Positions 11,781 to 23,510 of a stretch of DNA of 64,000 nucleotides are shown one piece after another (position 1 is the first letter of the stretch; the number at the start of each line of letters is the position of its first letter). The translations under genes were made by a program, and so were the position numbers. The stretch comes from Antedon mediterranea (lineage: Eukaryota; Echinodermata; Crinoidea; Comatulida; Antedonidae): assembly GCF_964355755.1 (NCBI RefSeq), contig NC_092678.1:3794922-3858921 (forward strand), written 5' to 3'. Under the pieces are notes generated by a model. That model was not told where the DNA came from, did no database searches, and was given only the letters and a program-made list of their open reading frames with translations.

Positions 11781-14700
11781 TGGTAAATACTCAGTGCTGC
11801 TTCTTCAAAAAAATTATCGATAGAAAGACTATTTTTTAACACATCGTTTCCAAATAATACGTTTATTAGAAAGTTTGAATAAGTAGAAAAAACCAATCAA
11901 TGTAAAGAAGTGTCAATGTCATTACAAGCATGATCATTACCATTAGCAAAACTAATACAAGAAACTTGACAACAAACACTACCATTTTATCTTAATATCT
12001 CATAACAAATCTCAACTGTAAACTCTGAATTCACAAATCTCATATAATAAAGTTTACATAATAATTTCAGCCAATTAACAGATGGGGTATGCAATCTAGA
12101 TTCAACAGCTCTCTGCATGCAATAACAACACTGCCCCCAAGGACCCACAAATCGATTATAAATATCATGCATTAGAACATAATATACGATGGTGTATGCT
12201 AAAAACCGAGCTCTCGGGGAAACAATCTTGCGTATTAGAAACATATGATCCCCAAATGTGCATACTCTGTTCGAATAACGTACGTCAAATCAAGCGTGAC
12301 AATCCAATACATAAATATAGACTCTAGTTCAGATTTGCAGGTTGTCAAATTCTGAAAACGCAATACTTTTCATGGTAAACATGATTGCTTAACAATCATT
12401 CATAGAGTTCGCGGGTTAAATATTGAAGCTGTTAAAAGGTATCACACATCCTGTAAATAGTGATATTGCTATGTAATTGAAATTAAACCTAAATTATTCA
12501 TATTTCACTAGCATATTGGCAAAAGTTCATCTATGAAAATGTCTTGATCATACCACTTTTGTTTACCCATGATATGAAAGCAGATAGTCTGTGACTAATA
12601 GGCATCTTCACACATCCACAATAAGTAACAACTTATATAAATGCAATGTAACAACTTGTATAACGCAATGTAACCGCTTGTATTGTAAGAATACTCTCAA
12701 GATATTTTCTGCAAGATTAGTGTCTTCAACAACAAACCGTATCATTAACAACCAAATTTATTTGTCAAAATTCGATTCAATATGCTAATAATGATTACAA
12801 AATTTATTCTATGGTCTAAATCTCCAGATTAAAAAAGTGGGCATTTTTAAGCTATTAGTAACTTTATATAATAGTTTTATTAATTGACTGAACAAATAAA
12901 TGAATATCTACTAAAAGTTGAATGAGAATTTTGTAAAAACTGTTACATCATAATTTTCACGAAAAAACTAAGAAATCGAAACATAAAAATGATGATGTGC
13001 GGCACAAGAAAAAATACCGTAAAGATATCTAGGGACGTGTAAAATAATTTCTAATAACTTTACACAAACTAACCATGCGAATAAAAGGCAACCATAATGA
13101 ACTCATCAATGTAGTATCACGGTAAATTAACAGTGTCTAAAGTAATAAGTATTATTATAAATGATTGTACTATTTCTAAAGGTCAGCAAAGAAAGAAACA
13201 AATATTAACTACCGGATTATGCTATAAAAAATTGATAATTATTATACATTGATTATTTTGTTCATCACAAAGGAAAACAAGATTAGAATTTTTTTATTTG
13301 AATATTGTAAAGAAACTAGGTTATTTGCTACTTCTCGTAAAACTGTCCTCTTTCAATTGAATTTTAAATTTCCTCGTTACTGTTAATGAAAGTAAGGAAG
13401 GGTCTCTGGATCGTTCTATTTATCACATGCACATGCTCAGACATGCTTTAATATTCGTACAAAAATATTAAAGAATGAATACCAACGTGTACAAAAAAAA
13501 AAAGAAGAAAGTATAATAAACCACAACTGAACTGAAGAAAATGAAGGATGACGATTCAAACGTCACTAAACTGGTCTACATTTTAAGAAACTGTCTGAAT
13601 ACTATTTAGACACAAATGACAAATGCATTAACACCTACGAACGACAATACTTGTACTGACTGTCACCGCAAATGTTTAGTTTGTGCTTTGCCATTGTGGG
13701 CGGCCCAATGCGGTCGTTACCGCTTAGGTTCCAAAGCATGGTTGAATTTCGTGAGTTGCCACCGAAATCTAAAGTCAATATTTGTCTATTGTATATACAC
13801 ATACAGCATTCCACCAGTTATAAGTTATTCTAAATTGATTACATCAAATTTGTGTTGATTGAACATGTGTCGTTAAAAATTCTCTGGAGCAGGTGCATCC
13901 AATCCAGGTGCTACTTATCGGATATCACCTTATCTGCAAGTTTAATAATGAAATTAGTCGATAGATAAACAATTAATCTAACCTAACTAATCTAACAGTA
14001 GCAGTAATGACCTTATCTAATATATCTATATAAACACAGCTTGCTCTAACACAACTTTAATATCTGTACAAATCCTGCTTGGTTAATGTATCATGAAGTG
14101 TATACAAACACATTGATGAATCGAAAGGGGGAACCGACCACAGGTTCCCCACTAGGCTCGACTTCACCAACCTCCCTAGATTTTGAAAAATACAATACAA
14201 TGTTAAATGCATTAACACATTTTGAGAAGCAAAAAACTATGAGAAAAAAATAATAAATTACCATGGGTAATTATCAAGTGGAACAGGTGACAAAACATTG
14301 CTTACTTTCTTTTTACAGAGCAATCTAAATTATATTTTAATCTTTTCTTTACCAGTGGGACAAAAATCCCAATAAGTTTTATGTGGGCTGCAAGTAAACA
14401 CTAGGGTACTGTAAAAAGAACATTTATTCTTTTATTTTACTATCATTCTTCTACATCTGTGGAAAAATGGAGAATATACACACAGGCTTTTTAAGTACTA
14501 CTTTATCAGCTGTTTAAACGACAAGTACTTTCGTTTTTATGTATTTGAACTTGAAAAACATACTACTATGGGATTGGACATAATTTTTATTACCAATGTT
14601 TGCAATATGTGGGCTTTTTCACAAGAGAGATATCTAAACAAATGTACAAAACACTTTCATTTTGAACATCTTTAATTGTTTTTCAAGTCTCTTCTATTTA

Positions 14701-15312
14701 TGGAATGAGAAATAAGGTAGATAGAAATGTGCGACTGACTGCGTGGGTTATTTCACATGGGAGAAACATTGGATGAGTAGACTTTCATTTTTTTGGTACA
14801 TTTTAATTTGAATTGCTTTATCTTGAGTATGAGAATGTTTCATCTATCAATCGGCATACTCTATGGGATATTTCACATTAGAAATACTGGGTCATCTTAA
14901 GAAAAATAAATTTCACATGAGATGCCTGAAGCAACTAAAGCCAACATTGCTCAACATAATTATAAAGCCGTTTAAATGTTCCCAGTACTTCTCCCATCAC
15001 TACGTTTCCAATACAATAAATTCTGGTCTCACTTTTTAATAGTAACAGGTGATTGATGAATTAAATTGTGGAATAGAAAGGGGACCTTTCTATCTTTGTC
15101 CAATTTGTTTTTTATCTTCAATCACGTTTTCATTGTATTTATATATCCCGATGCGGATTATCCAGTTGCCTCGACTTAGGCTTGAGTTCCAGGAGCAAGG
15201 ATCAGGCTTACTAATTACTTACTGATAAACACCCTCAAGCAATGACATCTGGTATATATCTACAATATTATATAATCCTCTTATTTCTTTCATTGAGCAT
15301 AAGAAATCATGC
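11781..15312. other. Intergenic DNA, nothing recognised
   Basis: AT-rich. The longest frames (11987-12244 minus, 13616-13858 plus) show no family motif that I know and no splice support. Confidence 0.4.
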
Positions 15313-15409
15313 ATTATTAACAAAGCTAATCATTAGCGTGGATTGTCAAAGTCAAAATTAATAATTGTGACAATCCCTGCCTCAATTAGCTTTTGACTTT
15401 GTTATTAAT
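15313..15409. repeat. Imperfect foldback
   Basis: Left arm 15313-15351 (with TTAACAAAG, CTAAT, GGATTGTCA) pairs with right arm 15369-15409 (TGACAATCC, ATTAG, CTTTGTTA). A (TTCAA)n run follows at 15415-15432. Confidence 0.5.
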
Positions 15410-16592
15410 GTTATTCAATTCAATTCAATTCATTTATTTTCCAGAAGACATATACTACATATAATACAATCAAAAATAAAAACACAAGAAAACTAACATT
15501 AGTCTGGCGGATTGTAGAAAAGTGACAAAGTCGTGTTATGAAGCTCAAAAAAACATGATTGAATCATAGAGTTATAAATTGATTTATTAGAGGGTAAATA
15601 TTTGTCACATATTGTTCACCTAGTCTAAAGATTTTCCTCACAAGTCACAAGTCAAACTTTTATCTCCCACAATATGCAAATTACATCGTCCTGACACCAA
15701 ACAAAGTCTTCACCAATTGTGTTAAGGCAACTAAATAATGTATTTTTTAAGACATCTATAAAAATCTTAATACCTGTCATAAAATACTGAGTTATTCTCA
15801 TTTAAGAGCTTTGAAAATGTCTTTTCCTCATCCAACTAAAACAAATGACAAATGTAAGAAAATACATAACAATGTAGAAAATATATCTCTTTATACTGCC
15901 AATAGCAATAAATAAAACAGTCAGTTTTGTAATAAGAGGATCAAATTGCAAATTTCATATCCTTTTTAACATACATGAAGAATATTTCGCACTATACTCA
16001 AAGTAATAAGATTTTACAAATTTTCTCAAAGTATGTTGAAAATAGATACACCAGTCTCTTTCCTGTGGAATCTTCATCAACAGATAAGATAAACAATGTG
16101 GGGGTGTATGTTGGACTAAGCCTCTTTGCCCTCGATGTCTAACAGTTGTTAGAGTAACCGGCAAGGGACAAAATACCAGGAAGAACCATAGACGACTGGT
16201 TATGAAGCCAAAAAAATTGATTGATGTTTTTTGACTAATTATGTAATTAAAAGGACAAGATTTCCCTCTGGTATAAAGTACATAAAATCAAAATTACTAG
16301 GTACTTTGAATATGTTGTAGATAAGAAGACTAAAAGACCAAGTTGCATGATGTATAATAGTTTGGAAGTTAAATTATTAGTATCATATTTAAAGAAAACT
16401 TATTGAAAATAACAATGCAGTGGCTATCTGAAAAAAGGTAAAAATCAAAACAATAAAGTAAAAAGAAAAAGAGGAGAAAGAAAATTTGTTAATATTCAAT
16501 ATGTTTCAAAATCGCAAAGAAGATTTGGAACAACTTTGACATGATTTTAAAAAAACCTGTCGTATGATTGATTGGATGTCAAAGGAGTAGTG

Positions 16593-16672
16593 CTGAAAAT
16601 GAAGATTTGAACCCTGTAATTTGAGATTTGTAAGGATACATTTTAACTACCGAGCCAAGCTATTGTGACACT
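16593..16672 (-). mobile_element. tRNA-derived SINE head (pol III promoter)
   Basis: On the minus strand TGGCTCGGTAG (A-box type; consensus TRGCNNAGYNGG) is followed about 45 nt later by GGGTTCAAATC (B-box type; consensus GGTTCGANTCC). The intervening stem regions do not fold as a good tRNA, so this is more likely the head of a tRNA-derived SINE, or a tRNA pseudogene, than a working tRNA. Confidence 0.45.
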
Positions 16673-17064
16673 ACTGTTTATTATATTTAATTGCATGGCC
16701 ATTAACTGCAGATAACTAAAAACTTTCTAATAATAAAGATGTCACATTCAATGAAGATGCTACTGAGGAATCAGACACTACCTCTATTTATCCCTCTACA
16801 ATTACACATAATCTTTTGAATTTGACACATAAAAAATGAAGCAATTGTTCAAGGCTATATTTCAACGAGAACAAATTAGTTTAATAACGATTTAGTTACA
16901 ATCATCATAATGTTCGGTATAGTCATTACAATGTACATGCAATTATCGTTACAAACAACGTGCAATTTATGAAGAATAGTGGTTGTAAAATTACTTGTAA
17001 GTTGATTTATAAGAATATGATCCAAAGCAATATGATTTAGTAGTGAGATCTAATGTTATCTAAA

Positions 17065-17112
17065 GGCTATTGTTAGCAGGGGGACTCGATACCTCCCCTC
17101 TCACCAATAGCC
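17065..17112. repeat. Two-stage hairpin
   Basis: GGCTATTG (17065-17072) pairs with CAATAGCC (17105-17112), and inside it AGGGG (17078-17082) pairs with CCCCT (17095-17099). It is G/C-rich against an AT-rich background. Function unknown. Confidence 0.45.
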
Positions 17113-17462
17113 ATACTAATAATGACAAATTTAAAAGCCAATTTTTTACCTGTATATACTGTTAAACTGAGAGATTATAGATTAATTTTTAGCTTCAGGT
17201 TTAATCCTTTTCCTACAATGTCAACTTGGTTACGAAAGAAAAAATGGAAAAAGGGGGATATGTTGCTGGATATATTATTTTATTGTACTAATAATGCTCT
17301 TTCTCTTTCAGATAGATTTTAAATTCAAGCATCTCTTTTCTGTATCCTGTACATAATAATGTTCCTATGATAGACACAAGACAAGACACAATAAATTTAA
17401 ATAAAATCTCTTTGTTAGTTTATAATACTAGTGTAAAAGATATTCTAGTGCACCTGACTTGA

Positions 17463-17745
17463 GTACCAAAGTTTGTACCTTTGTCCAAAGATTACTTCAG
17501 ATTATTGCTGGATCTTAACAGAGCTATTGTTATAGATAAACATTCATTGATTTTCTACAGACAGGTGGAAGAGTCATTTGAAGGGCACAATCAATTTAAG
17601 AAATGTTGGAGGACCTGTCAGTAAGCATATAACTATTGATTATGTTAAAATCCATTTATTTGAGAACCAATTAGAATGCATTTGTAAACATGATAGTTGG
17701 GTGGATTTCAAGAAAGACCTGGATAAAAAAAAAAGTTGCTTTTAA
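17463..17745 (+). pseudogene. Decayed coding-like stretch, unidentified
   Basis: Two overlapping stop-free frames without useful ATG starts. 17463-17624 (53 residues) includes LSKDYFRLLLDLNRAIVIDK and ends FKKCWRTCQ. 17551-17745 (64 residues) includes GTINLRNVGGPVSKHITIDY and WVDFKKDLD. The residue mix is balanced, unlike background frames here, suggesting an old coding sequence, perhaps a transposase or a lost exon, with a frameshift near 17620. There is also an AG|A at 17560 and CA|GTAAGC at 17620, so a 60-nt exon is conceivable. I recognise no family. Confidence 0.25.
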
Positions 17746-19666
17746 ACGAACCCTAATAATCTAGAAGCTAATAGGTGAACTTTACTATTGATAAGCCAAG
17801 TGAATGGTTTACAAGGAACATCTATTCTTTGGAAACATGCAGAACCAATGAGGAACTAAAACATAAAAATTACCACAATAAACCTTCGGGACTTTAGAGT
17901 ATTCATGCAAATATTTGCATACCAGTTTAGTATCATTAACTAACTTTAGCTTAGTATATATTATCAGTGGGTTTAAAAGGTGAAATTTGAATACATTTAT
18001 TTTTTTTTTAATCAGACTTTGTTGGAATTTGCAAAACCAAAGGCAACCTATTTTGTAAGAGTATCTACAAAACTTCAGGGATTTGGTAAAATAACTTGTC
18101 TATTCCAATATAATATTGATTTTATCAACTGAAATATTTCCTAGGCAATTAACCAATTCTTTACGACTAACCTGATTAGAATTTGCATACAAAAAACAAA
18201 GAGGAACTATTTCTTAAATTTATACATTATCTGCCGAACCTAGGGAGTAATAAAGTTAATAATAACCATTTGTGTACAAGAGAAGATCAGATCAAAATAC
18301 ATCATAATTTACATGCTTCATTCACCTTTTTAAGAGGCCACTGACTTTGATCAATATCTTTAAATATTTGATGTGGGATAAAATGAAGCATTGTCTTCCA
18401 AGTATGGTGAATTTACTTTGATCTTTTTATGTTGATGTTTTTGCTTATTAATAATGTGATGTGTGAAAATGCAAAAGGTACTGAATATTTTAACATAAGA
18501 AGGCCAGTTGGAGCTATTTTTGTGGATGTAGAGACAAGGAAGTTCCAATAGTATGTAGAAAAAAAAATCTTAAATGCTCCTTAAAATGACTTATGGATAC
18601 AAGGAAATGTGTAGGAAAAAAAAGCAACAAAGCAATGGAATGGTAACTGCAAGGAGAGAATCCAAAACTCAAGAAAATTTAAGGCATTATAGAGAAAATA
18701 AAATAAAATCAGAGATGGGGAGAACAGGAGGACCAAAAAATAACAGATTTGCAGCCAGGAACTAGTAGAAGTAATAGGTGTAGATGCAATAACAACCTCA
18801 CAAAATGAACTACCTAGGCAAAGACAACAATAAAATGAGAATGAGGGAGCCATAAATGAATTAATCAACTAAATTTAAAATATTAATTAATAGTAGGCCT
18901 ATTTTAAAGGCATAATTTCTCCAAAATCTACCATAAATCAAAATTAATTTATTTTTTAGATTAAATTGGTTTTCTATTTCATAATAAAAATAAACAAACC
19001 AACAAACATTTGTTATTGCTAGTTATGAGATCATTAATTATGAATATAATAGCTTTCTGCATTGACAATCTTTAATTTTACGGCACATACATTCAAACAA
19101 AGCCACAACAAGTTTACTAACATGTCAACAAAAGGATGAGGATTCCATCATACGGTGACTGGCACCACTCCGCGCCAACCATCAGTATTGATTATAAGTT
19201 AGCACAGCAAAGTTTACGCATCATGAAGACGTGAAATGATGCGCATGGAAAATGACAAATTAAAAGTGAGAAGTTCGAACTAAAGAGGTGAGCGTATGAG
19301 TGGAGCATTACGGTAATGGCTCATGACGACTTCTTGTTGATCAGGTTGAAAGTACACAATCAAATAAAACCATTTTGACATTAAAAAAACAGCAAAAACT
19401 GTTGGAACTTTGGTATTATGAAGACTACTGATCGTAAATGATTATGACAAATATTTAAAGGGAAAAAAAGTACTGCTGTATTGTTTACTGACGTTTAAAA
19501 GATAAAATGACAATGAAAATATTTAAGAATATGTAAAATTCATTTCAAGAAATTTCAGTTGCTTATATATTTATTTTCAACGAGAAATAATGAGCAAGAT
19601 TGCTGGAAAAATGGATAATTACTTTAGTACGAAGATCAAACCAATACATAATACAATTAATTATTG
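17746..19666. other. Intergenic DNA, nothing firm
   Basis: No exon recognised. A purine-rich patch lies at 18600-18850. A less AT-rich patch at 19140-19330 precedes the X-box locus and might be regulatory. Confidence 0.35.
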
Positions 19667-19843
19667 TCATACTAATAGTCCAATCTTGTAATGAAGCAAC
19701 GTTATTACGACCAAGAACACAATCACACATATATACGTCACAAGAGCAATTATAAACCATCTATTTACAGAGAAGTACTTTAAATCCCTGACTGATCGCA
19801 AACGATGTATGTTCGGTTGAAATGATGATTGATTGATTCGCAT
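19667..19843 (-). CDS. Putative 58-residue single-pass membrane microprotein
   Basis: The ATG is at 19841-19843 (minus strand), directly abutting the X-box; TGA ends it at 19667. The sequence starts MRINQSS, has a basic stretch (HRLRSVRDLKYFSVNRW) and then a hydrophobic segment of about 23 residues (FIIALVTYICVIVFLVVITL). Length and layout fit a small integral membrane protein. An upstream in-frame ATG (19945) lies in the divergent ORF and seems less likely. AT-rich DNA readily produces hydrophobic frames, so this may be spurious. Confidence 0.25.
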   Translation of the reverse strand: MRINQSSFQPNIHRLRSVRDLKYFSVNRWFIIALVTYICVIVFLVVITLLHYKIGLLV

Positions 19844-19857
19844 GTTGCCATGGTAAC
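19844..19857. promoter_or_regulatory. Palindromic RFX X-box
   Basis: GTTGCCATGGTAAC fits the RFX X-box (GTNRCC-N-RGYAAC) on both strands. X-boxes typically mark ciliary genes. It lies between two divergent ATGs (19843 minus, 19863 plus), unusually close to both. Confidence 0.55.
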
Positions 19858-19862
19858 ACAAA

Positions 19863-20016
19863 ATGGCTGACCATGATGATAAAACGTTGATTAAAATGGC
19901 AATGACAACCGAGAAAGTGATGAATGAGCTAAACAAAAATGTCAACGGTGCTCAAGAAAACAAGAAAGCCGCACTGTCTACGAAAAACTTGGCACAGATA
20001 TTAACAATCCAAGCTC
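19863..20016 (+). CDS. Putative first exon of an X-box-driven gene
   Basis: The ATG lies 5 bp after the X-box, in context AAAATGG. The exon encodes 51 residues starting MADHDDKTLIKMAMTTEKVM and continuing with a hydrophilic, helical, coiled-coil-like stretch (NELNKNVN, QENKKAALSTKNLAQ), quite unlike background frames. A plausible donor (C|GTATGA) at 20017 would end the exon in phase 1; the open frame otherwise runs to 20066. I found no continuation in the window. Composition and X-box suggest a ciliary or coiled-coil protein, but no family is assigned. Confidence 0.4.
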
Positions 20017-20082
20017 GTATGACATATACAATTATTGCTTCGTATTTCAGAATTTACCTCTCTTAAAAATAAAAAAAACACA

Positions 20083-20350
20083 TAAATCTACGATTTGTAA
20101 TATTTACAACGCAGTGTACATACAACTAACCATTCAAACAAATTAATATACGATTCAAACAATTTGATGCAGTCAATTGTTCTTCATTTAAATGTATATA
20201 CATTGAATAAAATAAATGAAATTCACATAAATTTGCGATTTTAAGTGAATAAAACGACATCAAACCATTTAAACTAATTTATATAAAATTCAAACAAATT
20301 TGATGCAATCAATGTTCCTTTATTCAAATATTCATACAATTTAAATTTGT
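20083..20350. repeat. Diverged tandem duplication, about 140 bp
   Basis: Copy 1 (20083-20205) and copy 2 (20225-20350) share in order CATAAAT, CGATTT, ACCATT, ATTCAAACAA, TTTGATGCA and TCAATTGTTC or its variants. Confidence 0.6.
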
Positions 20351-21103
20351 TTTTTATGTTATTTTGAAGTTAACAATCTAATAATTCCATACTTTGAACT
20401 TCAAAATGTACATTTGCCAACATACAATTATGTTTCCTAAAAATATTATTGTTTTAATGTTAGTATGACTTCATTAACAATTTCTTTACAAAAATGTTGC
20501 ATATTGTAATTTCCCTTCAAAAACAAATATTATGTATGTAACCCACTCAAGGGAATAATTAACATTTTACAGACAGGACAACAATCACTTCCTTGTACGT
20601 AAATTAGTGGTATAATAATAAGTGGGTTTTCATTTAGTGTCTATCTGGTATCCTATGTAAATATGTATTGTGATGTAATCAACATATACGATTACGTCAC
20701 ACGTCATTGTTTTATAATTACCCTCGAGGGGGCAATTAATGAGTATAGACATACTTGGACACAATAAATGGCAAAGTTTATTGAAAAACTGGTTTTTCTT
20801 TACTGATAAAACTACTTTTATCGTTTCTGTTGAATATAATTATATTTCTCAAATCTTTTTAAAAGAATGTATATTTGACATACACATTGGATATATAATG
20901 CAAATAAAATCAATAGTGCTCTCTTTTAACAGTAAGCTCAGCTGCCCATGTTAAAATTAACATAAAAAGGAATCAAATGTTAGGTTGATGTGTTTTATTT
21001 CTGCTTCATATACATAATATACTGGAGATTTTGCTGTTATATAATACCAAAATATTGAATATTGATAGTAAGGTCAATAAAAAAAACTATCTGTGACAAT
21101 TAG

Positions 21104-21129
21104 TAGTGATGATGATGATGATGATGATA
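21104..21129. repeat. (GAT)n microsatellite
   Basis: Seven to eight GAT units, followed by unique DNA. Confidence 0.85.
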
Positions 21130-21663
21130 TTCAGGCCTACGATGAAGCTGAATATAGGCTAATAATAAATAATAGGTAAACATTCTGAAAAATATGAATA
21201 TAATTAATTTCTTTTAATTTGCTTCAAGAAAGGTAGAAAGAATGGTGTGTCCACGAAGCCCACAAAAGCTAAGCACTCAGCCACCTGATCGCAAAAGATT
21301 TATCAAATTTCATGATTTCTACTAAGTAGTTATAATAAATATTACCTAAACAATAGAAATTCTAGCTAACAAAACCTCATAAAGCTAAGCCCTACAACAG
21401 GTTATACATCAAGCCCCAGAGGCGATGTTTAGCCAATCACGCATCAGTAAATAATTCAAAACTATTCGCACTTCAGGTTTTTAAATATCTAAAACAGAAA
21501 AAAAAAGAATTGCCAGGGTGGATTTTAAATACGGTAAAGACAATGAGAAGTGTGCCTATTGAAATTTGGCTGCAACTCAAGACACAGACAATAAACTATT
21601 CAATGATTAGTTGAAAGCACTCGGGGCCTGAGTATTGATTTGTAATAAGGGTCAAACAAAGCA

Positions 21664-21810
21664 GCGTGTGCCTAAGTGTGCCTGTGTTTTTACCCTGTAT
21701 TTTTCCAATTGTTTTTAATGAATAAGGAATAAGCCACCTTGGATGAAGCATGTCACGATTCCCTTTTAATTGACTTTGTTTTGTCTGCAGCAGACATGTG
21801 GCAAAGTGTC
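21664..21810. repeat. Dispersed repeat, copy 1
   Basis: Shares with 23391-23510, in order, AGTGTGCCTGTGTT, TTCAATTG-like, TTTTAATGAATAA, CTTTGTT and ATGTGGCAAAGTGT. The ends (TGTGCC..., ...GGCAAAGTGT) are related to each other. Confidence 0.6.
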
Positions 21811-22385
21811 CAATTAATGCAAACAACATGATCCTAACTTGTTGGTAGTGTTGTCTAAAAGAAAAACTATCAAATAAAACAAAAAGGTACTAATCTTTCA
21901 TAAAAACAGTTTATATAGGTCCCTTTGATGCGACACAACAAAGATAACATTTGGAGGATTTCTTTTACTCAGCATCGTAATTCCATGAAAATGCATTATT
22001 CACTGCTGCTATTTTAATTAATGTTTTGTTTCTCAGGATTAAGATCAGCTATATATTGTGTTCATCTGGTTATTTTAAGATGTATAATTTATCTTTAACT
22101 AGATGATGTTTTTAGAAAAGTATTGGAAACCAACAGAGAGATACCAATAATGACATAGAGGCCAATACACACCCTCCACTGATGATGTCAATTGTTCTAT
22201 TTTAACCAAATTTATTAGTAACTAAATTGAATCAGCAATATCATAATTTATTGTTGTTGACACAGACAATGAGCGTCATTTTGTAGGACCTTCAAACAAA
22301 GGTGCCTTTTTGGAAGAAGAAAAAAGGTAAAATCTAGTCCACTGTGCATTGAGAAGGTTATTTTTGTATAATTGATGTTGTTGTT

Positions 22386-23184
22386 TTGTTGCTAACGTTT
22401 TCCGTCTTCCGACATTACGCTTTCCACAATTTGTTTCCATTTTTTTCTGTTTATGGCAGGATGGTTTGTTATTGTGTTAGTGTCTACTAGTCCTTGTAAG
22501 TCTTTCTTTATTTGATTCATCCAGTTATTTCTTGGTCTTCCTACGGGTCGTTTTACTTTCCTGTTAGTTTCCTTCATTGTTTGTTTGATTGGGGTATCAT
22601 CCGGTAATCTAATTATGTGTCCATACCATTTTAGTCTCCTTCGTTTAATTCTTTTACTCCATTCTTCTTGTTTTGTTATCTCGTATATTTTCGTGTTACA
22701 CTCTATCTGTTAATTTAATATCTATTATCTTTCGCAACATTTTCCTGTGATATATATCTATACTCTCTTGTAATTTTTTGTTTAGTACCCAGAGTTCACT
22801 GTTATATAAGAAAATACTTGCTATGTATGCGTCAAACAAACGGGATTTCACGTCTATAGACATCGTTTTGTGTTCTAGCGACGGCTTCAGCTTGTTATAT
22901 GCCATAGCTGCTAGTGATTTTCTTCTTTTAATGTCTTTTTCTGTGTCCAAGTTACTACCGAGGTATTTGCATTCTTCCCATTTACTATCGGTGTTTCTTC
23001 CTATTAGGTATTCTTCTGTTTTACTTTCGTTTATCTTTAGATTGAATTCTGCTAATTTCTCTGTTACTTTTTTCTTTATTTTAGTTATGTGTTCTTTTGA
23101 GTCGCTAATAAATGAAATGTCATCTGCATACTGCATCTGGATATTAAGCTGTTGTAGGGGTAGTGGTGTTGTATTGAAGCCCAA
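22386..23184 (-). mobile_element. 5'-truncated LINE with reverse-transcriptase C-terminal half
   Basis: Minus-strand frame 23184-22696 carries the catalytic QYADDISFISDS box, then NESKTEE, KYLGSNLD, RRKSLAAMAYNKL, KSRLFDAYIASIFLYNSELW and YHRKMLRKI: reverse-transcriptase motifs C to E and thumb. One frameshift near 22707 joins it to the next frame, NTKIYEITKQEEWSKRIKRR then LKWYGHIIRL, KRPVGRPRNNWMNQIKK and a terminal stop near 22392. Fingers/palm motifs before YADD and the endonuclease are missing (5' truncation about 23200). The 3' side ends in (AAC)n-like sequence (22370-22395). Non-LTR retrotransposon; clade not assigned. Confidence 0.85.
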
Positions 23185-23390
23185 TATAATACAAATCTAT
23201 TATATTATAGGATGATATGAACAGAAAAATTCCAATGGACACCATGGCAACTGTTGGTACAACACAAACAATTGATTATAGTAATTAAAACTAAACACTA
23301 ACAGATCCTCATTCTGTTAAATGAGAGCAGTAGGCCTACACATGTCCCATTAGACAATGAGATCATTATTGATTCAGACACCAACAATGC

Positions 23391-23510
23391 TGCATGTGCC
23401 AAAGTGTGCCTGTGTTCAAACCTTTATTTACTTCAATTGTTGTTTTAATGAATAAAACAAACTTGCTTTGTTCTGTGAGGACAAGGCGTGTGGCAAAGTG
23501 TGCCATAATT
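23391..23510. repeat. Dispersed repeat, copy 2
   Basis: Direct-orientation relative of 21664-21810, with ATGTGCCAAAGTGTGCCTGTG at its left and GTGTGGCAAAGTGTGCC at its right. The pair brackets the LINE. Confidence 0.6.

Noticed and set aside
13616-13858. Cys-containing 80-codon frame
   Set aside because: No known cysteine motif, no splice signals or homologous neighbour; probably chance.
19863-20066. Assignment of the X-box exon to the intraflagellar transport protein IFT20
   Set aside because: Only a loose resemblance over about fifteen residues; the N-terminus expected of IFT20 is absent.
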